A stretch of 64,000 bases of DNA, taken from positions 22,977 to 86,976 of the forward strand of contig DASQPA010000125.1 in NCBI GenBank assembly GCA_035644215.1, read 5' to 3'. A program made the translations under genes and the position numbers. The notes under the pieces were generated by a model. The model did not search any database and was not told the DNA's origin. It worked only from the letters and a program-made list of their open reading frames with translations. Shown in pieces: positions 33,172 to 42,185 of this stretch (position 1 is the stretch's first letter; each line of letters begins with the position of its first letter). This stretch comes from DASQPA01 sp035644215 (GTDB taxonomy: Bacteria; Acidobacteriota; Thermoanaerobaculia; Multivoradales; UBA5704).

Positions 33172-35874
33172 ATGCGCCGTAGGGTCCCCCTGCTCGTCCT
33201 CCTGGCCTGTCTGGCCGGGTTCCCTCTCCGTCTCTCCGCGGCATCCGCCGCCGCCATGCCCGAACCGTCCGCGGCCGGCGAGGTCTCTGCCGCCGCCGCC
33301 AAAACACCGCGGCTCCTCGCCCCACTCTCCTTCGGCGAGCTCCCCGAGCTGCCTCCCTTAGACGAGCGCCTGCCGCGGCCGGAGGCCTTCCTCGGCTACC
33401 CCCTGGGCGAGCGTTTCACCTCGTGGGACCGCATCCAGGCCTACCTCGACGCCCTGGCCGCCGCCTCGAACCGGGTCAAGGTCGTAAGCTACGGCGAGAC
33501 CTACGAGGGGCGGCCGCTCAAGCTGGTGGCGATCAGCTCGCCCGACAACCTGGCGCACCTCGACGCGCTGCGCCAGGAGCACCTCCGGCTGGCCGACCCC
33601 GGTACCCTCTCCCGCGGCGACCGCGAGCGGCTGGTCGAGCGCCAGCCGCTGGTCGTCTGGCTGGCCTACGGCATCCACGGCAACGAGTCCTCCTCCTCCG
33701 AGGCGGCGATGGCCGTCGCCTACGTGCTGGCGGCCGGCCAGGGCGAGATCCCCGGCCTCCTGCGCAACACCATCCTCCTCATCGATCCGCTGGTCAATCC
33801 GGACGGCCGGGAGCGCTACGTCCACGCCTTCGAGGAGCGGCGGGGGGGCGAGCCCAACCCGCGGAGCGCCGCCGCCGAGCACTGGGAGCCCTGGCCCGGC
33901 GGGCGGCAGAACCACTACCTGGTCGACCTCAACCGCGACTGGGCCTGGGTCTCCCAGCAGGAGACCCGACAGCGCCTGGTCGCCTACCGCGCCTGGGAGC
34001 CGCAGGTCTACGTCGACTTCCACGAGATGGGGACCGAGGCGAGCTACTTCTTTCCGCCGCCGGCCGAGCCGGTCCACCCGCAGATCGCCCATCGCGTCGT
34101 CTCCTGGCTCGACACCTTCGGCCGGGCCAACGCCCAGGCCTTCGACCACCAGGGCTGGGTCTATTTCAAGGGGCAGAACTACGACCTCTTCTATCCCGGC
34201 TACGGCGATTCCTATCCCAGCTTGCGCGGCGCGGTGGGGATGACCTACGAGATGGCGGGCGGCGGGCGCGGCGGCCTCTCCCTCACCTTGGCCGACGGCA
34301 GCCCGCTCACCCTGCCCGACCGCATCGCCCGGCACTTCACCACCTCGCTCACCACGGTGCGGACGGCGGTGGCCCACAGCCGGAAGCTCCTCGCCGATTT
34401 CGCCGAGACCCGCGAGGGCCCCCCGGGGCCGGGGCGCACCTACCTCTGGCCGGCCGACCGGCAGGAGGCGAAGGCCCTGGCCGACCTCCTCACCCTCCAC
34501 GGCATTCGCGTCCGCCAGCTCGGGGAGACGGCGACGGTCAAGGCGCGGCGGCTCGCCCACACCCCCGGCACCGAGGAGGAGCGGCGTTTCCCGGCCGGCA
34601 CCTACGCGGTGTCGACCACCCAGCCGCTGGGCACTCTCGCCCAGGTCCTCCTCGACTACGACGCCCCGATGAGCGAGGCGTTTCTGAACCGCCAGCGCCG
34701 GCGCCTGGAGGACAACCTGGCGGGCGAGTTCTACGACATCACCGCCTGGTCGCTCCCCCTGGCCTTCAACCTCGACACCTGGGTGGTGGCCGGGGAGCCC
34801 GGCGGCCTGAAAGCCCCGGCGCCGCCAGCCCCCGGGATGCACGGCGCGTCCACCTTGGGCTTCCTCGTTCGCCCGCAGGGGCTCGGCAGCTACCGCCTCG
34901 CCGCGGCCCTCCAGAAGCGGGGGTTCCACTACCGGTTGGCCCTCACCGGCTTTTCGGCGGAGGGGGTGGACTACCCCTCCGGCACCCTCTTCATCCCCCG
35001 CCACGCCAACCCGGCGGAGCTCGACAAGACCCTCTCCGGCCTGCTCGCCGAGGACGGCCTCACGGCCCAGGGGCTCGCCGCCTCCTACGAGATCAAGGGG
35101 GTCTCCCTGGGCTCGCGGGACATGGCGGCGGTCCGCCCGGTGCAGGTCGGCCTGGTGAGCGGCGAAGGCGTCGATCCCACCTCCTTCGGCTTCCTCTGGT
35201 CGCTCCTCGACCGCCAGATCGGGGTGCGCCACGACCGGCTCGACCTGGCGCGCCTGGCCGACGTCGACCTGGGAGAGATCGACGTCCTGCTCCTCCCGGA
35301 CGGCGACTACGACCGGGTGCCGGACAAGACCCGCGAGGCCCTGGACGCCTGGATCAAGGCGGGCGGCGAGCTGGTGGCGATCGGCGACGCGACGGTCTGG
35401 CTCTCGGCGCACGAGATGACGACGATCAAGAAGTGGGAGCCGCCCAAGGAGGGAGGGGACCCGGAGATCTCCGTCGCCGATCAGCCGCCCCCATCCGGGC
35501 TCGCCCTGCGCCCGATCGTCACCCCCGGGGCTGCCGTGGCGACCCGAATGCAGCCCAATCACCCGCTGACCGTGGGGCTGGAGTCCTCCCCGGCGGTGCT
35601 GGTCGAGGGCTCGCTCGTCTTGAAGACCACCGGCGATCCCCGAAAAGACGTCCTCGTCGCCGCCACCGAGCATCCGGTGGTGGCCGGCTTCGCCTTCCCC
35701 GAAGCCGAGGAGCGCCTCGCCGGCTCGCTCCTGGTGGGCGCCGAGACCCGCGGCAAGGGGAGCGTCATCCTCTTCGCCCACGACCCCGCCTTCCGCCTCT
35801 TCTGGCGGGCGACGACGCCGATCCTGCTGAACGCGATCCTCTACGGGCCGAGCGCGGGGATGGGGGGGCGGTAG
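33172..35874 (+). CDS. Secreted M14-family zinc carboxypeptidase-like protein
   Basis: 900 residues with a signal peptide (MRRRVPLLVLLACLAGFPLR). Peptidase M14 domain about 70-390: zinc ligands His169 and Glu172 in GIHGNESSSSEA and His284 in VDFHEMG; catalytic Glu360 in MTYEMAG. The long C-terminal part (about 400-900) contains a glutamine-amidotransferase-like fold near 660-870, a layout seen in many large M14-like proteins of environmental bacteria. It trims C-terminal residues from peptides outside the cytoplasm; specificity is unknown. It begins 14 bases after the response-regulator stop, so it may share that transcript. Confidence 0.85.
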   Translation: MRRRVPLLVLLACLAGFPLRLSAASAAAMPEPSAAGEVSAAAAKTPRLLAPLSFGELPELPPLDERLPRPEAFLGYPLGERFTSWDRIQAYLDALAAASNRVKVVSYGETYEGRPLKLVAISSPDNLAHLDALRQEHLRLADPGTLSRGDRERLVERQPLVVWLAYGIHGNESSSSEAAMAVAYVLAAGQGEIPGLLRNTILLIDPLVNPDGRERYVHAFEERRGGEPNPRSAAAEHWEPWPGGRQNHYLVDLNRDWAWVSQQETRQRLVAYRAWEPQVYVDFHEMGTEASYFFPPPAEPVHPQIAHRVVSWLDTFGRANAQAFDHQGWVYFKGQNYDLFYPGYGDSYPSLRGAVGMTYEMAGGGRGGLSLTLADGSPLTLPDRIARHFTTSLTTVRTAVAHSRKLLADFAETREGPPGPGRTYLWPADRQEAKALADLLTLHGIRVRQLGETATVKARRLAHTPGTEEERRFPAGTYAVSTTQPLGTLAQVLLDYDAPMSEAFLNRQRRRLEDNLAGEFYDITAWSLPLAFNLDTWVVAGEPGGLKAPAPPAPGMHGASTLGFLVRPQGLGSYRLAAALQKRGFHYRLALTGFSAEGVDYPSGTLFIPRHANPAELDKTLSGLLAEDGLTAQGLAASYEIKGVSLGSRDMAAVRPVQVGLVSGEGVDPTSFGFLWSLLDRQIGVRHDRLDLARLADVDLGEIDVLLLPDGDYDRVPDKTREALDAWIKAGGELVAIGDATVWLSAHEMTTIKKWEPPKEGGDPEISVADQPPPSGLALRPIVTPGAAVATRMQPNHPLTVGLESSPAVLVEGSLVLKTTGDPRKDVLVAATEHPVVAGFAFPEAEERLAGSLLVGAETRGKGSVILFAHDPAFRLFWRATTPILLNAILYGPSAGMGGR

Positions 35875-35909
35875 GGGGGACGTGTCACGGCAGGGCCTTC
35901 GTAGTCTCT

Positions 35910-35956
35910 GTAGGCCGGAAGCGCCTGTGGTTCTGGTGACGTTGGAGGCGCCTGGG
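35910..35956. repeat. Second copy of dispersed intergenic repeat
   Basis: 34 of 47 bases match 28688-28734, including the GTTGGAGRCGCC core. It lies 36 bases after the carboxypeptidase stop. Only the central part of the element is present. Confidence 0.5.
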
Positions 35957-36201
35957 TGTCAACGACGGTCCGACGCGCGGCGTTGCGCATCGCCTGCGGC
36001 GACGGAGCGTCCCGGGACTCAGGGAGGAGCAAGCGGAGTCAGCCCGGGGTCCCGAGACTCTGGTCCGAGTCACGGAACTCTGGCCAGAGGAAGCGGACTC
36101 CAGCTCGGTGCCCCGGGCCCCACCCGGAAAGTTGCGTCTCCAGCTATGTTCTGCAACAATTAGCGCTGAACCGCAACGTGCATCGAGGTCGCCGTACGGA
36201 C
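35957..36201 (+). other. Palindrome-rich leader upstream of NusG paralogue
   Basis: No gene was seen. It contains GACTC-TGGTCC-GAGTC near 36058-36073, the perfect palindrome CTCTGGCCAGAG (36078-36089), partial repeats of a GAAGCGGACTC-like motif, and GTTGC...GCAAC near 36130-36156. The dense dyads suggest a structured leader RNA or multiple protein sites. An in-frame extension of the NusG-like gene to 35956 is unlikely because the extra 82 residues are Arg/Ser/Pro-rich and lack family similarity. Confidence 0.45.
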
Positions 36202-36774
36202 GTGCCCATTCTCCGGTCCGAAGTAGCTCTATCTCCGCCAGATCTCTTTGATTTGGACCTGACGTCGCCCTGGCGCGTGGCCTATGTGCGCAGCCGCCAG
36301 GAGAAGGAGCTGGCGCGCCACCTCCTCCAGCACAGGGTGCCGTTCTACCTGCCCCTGGCGGAGAAGCGGGTGCGCCGGGCCGGACGGCAGTTCGTGTCGC
36401 ACCTGCCGCTCTTCCCCGGCTACGTCTTCTTCCGCGGCGCCGCCGGGGAGCGCCGGACGGCCGTCGAGAGCGACCGCGTCGTCTCCATCCTGGAGGTCGC
36501 CGATCAGCCGCTCCTCGCAGCCGAGCTCGCGAGCCTCTGGCGGTTGCAGGAGAGCGGCGCCCCCTTGGTCCCCGTTCCTTACCTGGGACCGGGAGATGCG
36601 GTCAAGGTGACCGAGGGGCCGTTCCGGGGATTCTCCGGGACGGTCCTGCGCGAGAAGGGCCGGACGCGGCTGGTGGTCTCGGTGACCTTCCTGCGCCAGT
36701 CGGTGGCCGCGGAGATCGAACGCGAGGCGCTCGCTCCGCTGGCGAGGCCGCAGCAGGCGCGGCGGGCGGTCTAA
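36202..36774 (+). CDS. NusG-like transcription antiterminator (RfaH/UpxY/LoaP class)
   Basis: 190 residues from GTG 36202. The NGN domain (WRVAYVRSRQEKELARHLLQ, FPGYVFFRG) is followed by a C-terminal KOW domain (GDAVKVTEGPFRGFSGTVL). Specialised NusG paralogues ride RNA polymerase through long polysaccharide or natural-product operons and suppress termination. Its position as the first gene of a 27-kb polysaccharide locus fits that role. It recruits through a DNA or RNA element in the leader, and the palindromes just upstream or the hairpin at 36802-36837 are candidates. Confidence 0.88.
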   Translation: MPILRSEVALSPPDLFDLDLTSPWRVAYVRSRQEKELARHLLQHRVPFYLPLAEKRVRRAGRQFVSHLPLFPGYVFFRGAAGERRTAVESDRVVSILEVADQPLLAAELASLWRLQESGAPLVPVPYLGPGDAVKVTEGPFRGFSGTVLREKGRTRLVVSVTFLRQSVAAEIEREALAPLARPQQARRAV

Positions 36775-36801
36775 GAAGGCGCTTCCGCAAGGAGCGCCAG
36801 A

Positions 36802-36837
36802 GCCCCCTTTCGTCGGTGCATGTACACCGAAGGGGGC
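36802..36837 (+). promoter_or_regulatory. Hairpin between NusG paralogue and first glycosyltransferase
   Basis: GCCCCC (36802-36807) pairs with GGGGGC (36832-36837), extended by TTCGTCGGTG against CACCGAA with small bulges. The ATG at 36820 lies inside it, which is one reason to prefer the downstream start at 36865. It could be an attenuator that the NusG paralogue overrides. Confidence 0.45.
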
Positions 36838-36864
36838 GGAGCCCGCCCGGACCCTCCCACCACC

Positions 36865-37971
36865 ATGCGCGACCTGATCTTCGTCTCCGCCGGTTTCGAG
36901 CTCACGGGCGGCGGCCGTGCGGCCGCGGCGCGGCTGTTCGCCGCGAGCTGCGCCGCCTACGCCGAGGAACGCCGGATCGGCTTCTCGCTCCTGTCGCTGG
37001 GCAGCAACGGCGTCCCGGCCGGGGGCGTCCCGGTCCGCAGCTTCGGCGGCCGGCAGGGGGCGATGGCGCTCGCCGTCTGGCGGCGGCAGCTCGCGAGGCC
37101 GCCGGCCGCCTATGTCTACGATCTTCTGGGGCTTGCCCGGATCGCCGCCTGGCTGCCGGGGCCGCTCCGCGCCCCCTACCTCGTCCCCCTCTATGGGATC
37201 GAGGGCTGGCAGCCCTTGCGCGGCGACCGCTTCCGGGCTCTGCGCAACGCGACCGTGCGGCTCGCCATCTCCACCTATACCGCCGAGCGGACGCGGGAGG
37301 TCAATCCCGGCCTCGGGGAGATCGCCGTCCTCCCCCTCTGCCTGGAGGAGCGGCAGGCCGCCGGGATCGTCGACCTGGAGATCCTCGCCCGCGCCGGAGA
37401 GGGCTACGTCCTGATCGTCGGGCGGATGGCGGCGAGCGAGCGTTACAAGGGACACGACCAGCTTCTGGCCGCGATCGCAGGCCGGCCGGATCTCCGGCTG
37501 GTCGTGGTCGGCGACGGCGACGACCGGCCCCGTCTCGAACGGGCGGCCGCGGCCCTGGGGCTCTCGCCGGAGCGGGCGTTCTTCACCGGCTTCGTGAGCG
37601 AGGCGACCCGGGCCGAGCTCTACCGGCGGGCCGCCCTCTTCGCCATGCCCAGCCGCGGCGAGGGGTTCGGGCTCGTCTACCTGGAGGCCATGCGGGCCGG
37701 CAAGCCCTGTCTCGCGGCCCGCGGCGGCGCCGCGGCGGAGGTGGTGGCGGACGGCGAGACCGGTCTCCTCGTCGATCCCGACGACCCCGCGGAGCTCGCC
37801 GCCGCCCTCTCCCGCCTGCTCGACGACCCGGAGGTCGCCCGGCGGCTGGGCGAGGCCGGCCGGCGGCGCTGCGAGACCGTCTTCACCCCGGAGTGCTTCC
37901 GCGCCGGCCTCAGGCCCTACCTCGACCAGCTGACCGGCGCCGACACCAGCGATCCCCATGTGCGGCATTAA
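36865..37971 (+). CDS. Family 4 glycosyltransferase
   Basis: 368 residues from ATG 36865 (an upstream ATG at 36820 would add 15 unrelated residues). GT-B fold: N-terminal acceptor domain with a Gly-rich loop (ELTGGGRAAA), C-terminal donor domain with VGRMAASERYKGHDQLL, and the E-x7-E motif in RGEGFGLVYLEAM. It transfers a sugar from a nucleotide donor to a lipid-linked glycan on the cytoplasmic face. Overlaps the following amidotransferase gene by 14 bases. Confidence 0.85.
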   Translation: MRDLIFVSAGFELTGGGRAAAARLFAASCAAYAEERRIGFSLLSLGSNGVPAGGVPVRSFGGRQGAMALAVWRRQLARPPAAYVYDLLGLARIAAWLPGPLRAPYLVPLYGIEGWQPLRGDRFRALRNATVRLAISTYTAERTREVNPGLGEIAVLPLCLEERQAAGIVDLEILARAGEGYVLIVGRMAASERYKGHDQLLAAIAGRPDLRLVVVGDGDDRPRLERAAAALGLSPERAFFTGFVSEATRAELYRRAALFAMPSRGEGFGLVYLEAMRAGKPCLAARGGAAAEVVADGETGLLVDPDDPAELAAALSRLLDDPEVARRLGEAGRRRCETVFTPECFRAGLRPYLDQLTGADTSDPHVRH

Positions 37972-39745
37972 CGGCATCGTGAGCCTCGGCCCCGAGGCAG
38001 GTCCGATCGACCGCGAGGAGCTTCTGCGGACGCGGGAGGCCATGGCCCTGCGCGGCCCGGACGGGGCGGGGACCTGGGTCGCGGACGACGGCCGGGCCGG
38101 CCTCGCCAGCCGCCGGCTCGCCATCCTCGACCTCTCGCCGGCCGGCGCCCAGCCGATGGCCGATCCGAACGATGGCGCGGTCCAGATCGTCATCAACGGC
38201 GAGATCTACAACTTCCGCGCCCTGCGGGCCGGGCTCGAAGCGGCAGGGCAACGCTTCCGGAGCGACAGCGACACCGAGGTCGTCCTCGCCCTCTATCTGC
38301 GGCATGGGGAAGCCTTCCTCCCCCTCCTCCGCGGCATGTTCGGCCTGGCGATCTGGGATGGGCGCGCCCGCTGCCTCCTCCTCGCCCGTGATCCGCTGGG
38401 AATCAAGCCGCTCTACTACGCGGAAGGCGGCGGCCACCTCCGTTTCGCCTCCCAGGTGAAAGCGCTCGAAGCCGGAGGGACAATCTCCCCCGAGGTCGAC
38501 CCGGCCGGGCTCGCCGGCTTCCTCCTCTGGGGATCGGTGCCCGAGCCGTGGACGATCCGCCGCGCCATCCGCGCCCTCCCCGCCGGGCACCTGCTGACCG
38601 TCGAGGACGGCCGCCCGAGCGCGCCGCGGCCCTTCGCCGCGCCCGAGCCCGCGCCCCTATCTCCGGAATTGGCGATCGAGGAATCGGTCGCGGCCCACCT
38701 GGTCTCCGACGTGCCGGTCGCCGTCTTCCTCTCGGCGGGGCTCGACTCGGGGCTGATCGCGGCCCTCGCCCGCCGCCACCTGCCCGAGCCGCCGGCCACC
38801 TTCACCCTGGGCTTCGACCTCTTCGCCGGCACCGCGGCGGACGAGGCGCCGCTCGCCGCCCAGGTGGCGCGGACCCTGGGCACCCGGCACGTCGAGCGCC
38901 GGCTGGGTCGGGACGACTTCGCCCGTCTCTGGCCGGCCGCCCTCGCCGCCATGGACCAACCCTCGATCGACGGCTTCAACACCTTCGTGGTCAGCCGCGC
39001 GGCGCACGAGGCGGGGCTCAAGGTGGTCCTCTCCGGCCTGGGCGGGGACGAGATCTTCGGCAGCTACCCCTCCTTCCGCGACGTGCCGAAGGGTGTCCGG
39101 GCGGCGCGCTGGGGTCGCCTCCTGCCCGGGCTCCAGGCGGCCTGGCCGGCCCTCGCCGCGCGCCTCGTTCCGGGGCGGCCCAAGCTCCCGGGGCTCCTCG
39201 CCCACGGCGCCACCCTCCCCGGCAGCTACTTCCTGCGCCGCGGCCTCTTCCTGCCCGCCGAGCTGCCGGGCCTCCTGGGGAAGGAACGGGCGGCCGAGGC
39301 CCTCGCCCTCTACGACCCGATCGCCGACGCGGCGAAAAGCCTCGCCCCCTGCTCCGGCAATGGCCACGGCCGGCTCGACCCCTGGGTCGCCGTCCACGCC
39401 ATGGAAACGGCGCAATACATGCGGAACCAGCTCCTCCGCGACTCCGACTGGGCCTCCATGGCCAGCTCGGTCGAGCTGCGCGTCCCCCTGGTCGACGCCT
39501 GGCTCTGCCATCACCTGGCGGCGCACGGCTTCGCGCCCGCCCGCGGCGAGGGCAAGGCCGCCCTCGTCCGCCGGCTCGCCCCCGAGCTGCCGGAGGCTCT
39601 CTTCCGCCGGAAGAAAAGCGGCTTCTATATTCCTGTCGCCGAATGGATGCTCCCCGGCACGGCGGCGGTCCCCCCCGCCGGTCGCTCCCGCGCCCTCGCC
39701 CGCCGGGTGCTCCAGGAGATCGGGATTGAGCTCACGGGCACCTGA
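37958..39745 (+). CDS. AsnB-like amidotransferase of the polysaccharide locus
   Basis: 595 residues. Starts MCGINGIV with Cys2 as the glutaminase nucleophile. The amidotransferase domain covers about 1-185. The synthase domain has SAGLDSG at about 259-265 (canonical is SGGLDS) and SGLGGDEIFGSYPSF. Embedded between glycosyltransferase and flippase genes. Family members in O-antigen loci (WbpS type) amidate hexuronic acids, which I consider more likely than free asparagine synthesis. The copy at 1033-2901 is clearly divergent. Confidence 0.82.
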   Translation: MCGINGIVSLGPEAGPIDREELLRTREAMALRGPDGAGTWVADDGRAGLASRRLAILDLSPAGAQPMADPNDGAVQIVINGEIYNFRALRAGLEAAGQRFRSDSDTEVVLALYLRHGEAFLPLLRGMFGLAIWDGRARCLLLARDPLGIKPLYYAEGGGHLRFASQVKALEAGGTISPEVDPAGLAGFLLWGSVPEPWTIRRAIRALPAGHLLTVEDGRPSAPRPFAAPEPAPLSPELAIEESVAAHLVSDVPVAVFLSAGLDSGLIAALARRHLPEPPATFTLGFDLFAGTAADEAPLAAQVARTLGTRHVERRLGRDDFARLWPAALAAMDQPSIDGFNTFVVSRAAHEAGLKVVLSGLGGDEIFGSYPSFRDVPKGVRAARWGRLLPGLQAAWPALAARLVPGRPKLPGLLAHGATLPGSYFLRRGLFLPAELPGLLGKERAAEALALYDPIADAAKSLAPCSGNGHGRLDPWVAVHAMETAQYMRNQLLRDSDWASMASSVELRVPLVDAWLCHHLAAHGFAPARGEGKAALVRRLAPELPEALFRRKKSGFYIPVAEWMLPGTAAVPPAGRSRALARRVLQEIGIELTGT

Positions 39746-39750
39746 ACGAT

Positions 39751-41085
39751 ATGGACCCTCTTCCCCAGCCCATTCCGACTCCGGACACCCTCGGGACGGC
39801 CGTTCCCGCCCTCCTGCCACACCTCAAGGGCTGGGCCAAGATCCTCTCCGCCTACTTCTCGACACAGAGTCTCACCCAGCTCGCCGGGATCGGCGCCGGC
39901 CTCCTGTTCATCAACTTCATGCCGGTGCGGGAGTTCGCGCTCTATACCCTGGCCTTCTCGGTCATCACCTTCTTCACCTTCCTCTCGGATCTGGGCAGCA
40001 CCAGCTCGCTCCTCCACTTCTTCCGCCGCTCGGCGACCGAGGATGGCGACTTCGCGAGCTACTTCGCGGCGGTCCTCTCCCTGCGGCGGGCGGTCTTCCT
40101 GCTCGGTGCGGCGAGCGTCGCCGTGATCTTTCCCGTGATTGCCGCCGCCAAGGGGTTCGCGTGGACCGAGTCGCTACCGGCCACCGCCGGCATCGTTCTC
40201 TGCGTCTGGTTCCAGATCAACTCGTCCCTCCGGGTTTTGGCCCTGCGGCTCCACAACCGTTACGGCCAGTCCTACCGGGCGGAGATCGCGGGTGGTCTGT
40301 CGCGGCTTCTCCTCGCTCTGGGTATCGTCGTCTCCGGCCTGCTCAAGGCCTGGCTCGGGGTGCTCACCTCAGCCTTTGCCGCGGCCTTGACGACCCGGTT
40401 GGCGCGCGACCCGAAAGCGCCGCCAGGGCCTGGGGTCCATCCCCGTTTCGACCTCCGGCCCTACCGACAGAGGGTCGTGCGCTACCTCCTGCCGACCCTG
40501 CCGAGCGCCCTCTACTTCTCGATCCAGGGTCCGCTCGTCATCTGGCTCTCCGCCACCTTCGGCTCGACCCGGACCATCGCGGAAGTCGGCGCGCTCGGCC
40601 GTCTGAGCCTGGTCGTCGGCATGTTTTCGAGCCTGACTGGCGTGGTGTTCCTCCCCCGCCTTGCCCGCATCACCGACGACCGCCGGTACCGCGCACGCTA
40701 CCTCCAGTGCTTCGCCTTCCTGGTGCTCATCGTCGCCGCTCTGCTCGCCGCCGCGGCCCTCCTCCCCGGCGCCTTTCTATTCGTCCTGGGGCCCAAATAC
40801 CACGGCCTCCACCGCGAGCTCTTCCTGATCGTCCTTTCCTCCGGGCTCGCCCTGCTCGACGGGTACGCGTTGGGCATCAACACCGCCCGTTCGTGGAACC
40901 GGTGGCAGGCGGCGGCCCTGGTCTCGCTCTTCGCCGTCCAGGCGCTCGCCATCGCCTTCCTCCCGCTGTCGACGACCTGGAACGTCCTCCTCTTCAACGT
41001 CTTCACCGCTGCGGTCGGCCTGCTCTCCCAGGCGGTGATGAATCTCCTCGGTTTCTTGCGGCCACAATGGGTGCACTGGGCATGA
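39751..41085 (+). CDS. Polysaccharide flippase (Wzx/MATE-like)
   Basis: 444 residues with about 12 hydrophobic segments and the start pattern typical of oligosaccharide flippases (SAYFSTQSLTQLAGIGAGLLFI). It moves the undecaprenyl-linked repeat unit across the inner membrane. Together with the polymerase-like gene at 49227 this suggests Wzx/Wzy assembly. Its TGA overlaps the next ATG. Confidence 0.82.
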   Translation: MDPLPQPIPTPDTLGTAVPALLPHLKGWAKILSAYFSTQSLTQLAGIGAGLLFINFMPVREFALYTLAFSVITFFTFLSDLGSTSSLLHFFRRSATEDGDFASYFAAVLSLRRAVFLLGAASVAVIFPVIAAAKGFAWTESLPATAGIVLCVWFQINSSLRVLALRLHNRYGQSYRAEIAGGLSRLLLALGIVVSGLLKAWLGVLTSAFAAALTTRLARDPKAPPGPGVHPRFDLRPYRQRVVRYLLPTLPSALYFSIQGPLVIWLSATFGSTRTIAEVGALGRLSLVVGMFSSLTGVVFLPRLARITDDRRYRARYLQCFAFLVLIVAALLAAAALLPGAFLFVLGPKYHGLHRELFLIVLSSGLALLDGYALGINTARSWNRWQAAALVSLFAVQALAIAFLPLSTTWNVLLFNVFTAAVGLLSQAVMNLLGFLRPQWVHWA

Positions 41086-42185
41086 GCAGCGAGAAACTCG
41101 TTTCACCCCGGGTCGCCGTGGTCTATCCCACCCCCTTCGGGGAGGATGGAATTTTCGGTGGCGGCGAGCGCTATGCCCTGGAGCTCGCGAGGGCGCTCTC
41201 CCGGCGGGTGCCCACCCGACTCGTTACCTTCGGAAGCCACCCCAGGACGCGATTCGAGGGCGAGCTCGAGATCCGCACTTTTGAGGCGATGACCTATCTA
41301 CGCGAGGAGCGGAACAACCCCCTCTCCTTCGAGCTATTCGGCGACCTCCGGGACGTTGACGTGATCCACTGCGTTTCCTGGAACACTCTGGTCACAGATT
41401 TCTCCATCCTCGCCGCCAGGGTTTTCGGCAAGCGTGTCTTCATCACCGATGTGGGCGGAGGGGCGAGCCTGACGCTGTCCGGCCGGTTGCCCCTCGCCCG
41501 CTGGGTCGACGGCTTCCTGCTGATCGCAGCGCAGGGAGGCACTCAGTTCAGGGCTTTCCAGGAGAAGTGGAGCATCCTCTACGCTGGCATCGACGTCGAC
41601 CGCTACCGTCCCGCGCCCGAGGTGTCGCGCCGGGGCGTGCTCTTCGTCGGCCGGCTCCTGCCCCACAAGGGGATCAACTACCTGGTCGAGGCGGTCGACC
41701 CCGGGATCCCGCTGCGCATCGTCGGCCGTCCTTATCACGAGGAGTACCTGAGGCTGCTCCATCAGCTGGCTCAGGGCAAGGACGTGACCTTCGTCACCGA
41801 TGCCTCCGACGACGACATCCTCCGCGAGTACCGCTCCGCTGAGATATCGGTTCTACCTTCGGTCAACACCACCGTCTACGGCGAGACCACGGCGCTGCCG
41901 GAGCTCCTCGGCTTCACCGCCATGGAGGCGATGGCGTGCGGCACCCCGGTCCTCTGCAGCGACGTGGGCGCCCTTTCCGAGGTCGTCGTCGACGGTGTCA
42001 CCGGCTTTCTCGTTCCGCCGAACGACCCCGAAGCCCTGCGCGCCCGTATCCGCCTCCTTCTGGACGACCCCGACCACGCGGCGCAACTCGGCGCCGCGGC
42101 CCGAAAGCGGATCGTCGAGCGCTTCACCTGGGGTGCCGTCGCCGAACGCTGCCTTGCGGCCTACGGGAAGGCGGCCCGGCGATGA
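41082..42185 (+). CDS. Family 4 glycosyltransferase
   Basis: 367 residues. ATG 41082 overlaps the flippase stop. VAVVYPTPFGEDGIFGGGERYAL is split here as a Gly-rich acceptor loop (GGGERYALEL); the donor side has FVGRLLPHKGINYL and ETTALPELLGFTAMEAMACG with the E-x7-E pair. Retaining GT-B enzyme; sugar unknown. Confidence 0.85.
   Translation: MSSEKLVSPRVAVVYPTPFGEDGIFGGGERYALELARALSRRVPTRLVTFGSHPRTRFEGELEIRTFEAMTYLREERNNPLSFELFGDLRDVDVIHCVSWNTLVTDFSILAARVFGKRVFITDVGGGASLTLSGRLPLARWVDGFLLIAAQGGTQFRAFQEKWSILYAGIDVDRYRPAPEVSRRGVLFVGRLLPHKGINYLVEAVDPGIPLRIVGRPYHEEYLRLLHQLAQGKDVTFVTDASDDDILREYRSAEISVLPSVNTTVYGETTALPELLGFTAMEAMACGTPVLCSDVGALSEVVVDGVTGFLVPPNDPEALRARIRLLLDDPDHAAQLGAAARKRIVERFTWGAVAERCLAAYGKAARR

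Noticed and set aside
36820..36864. Upstream start of the first glycosyltransferase
   Set aside because: The ATG lies inside a hairpin, has no spaced SD, and adds residues unlike the family.
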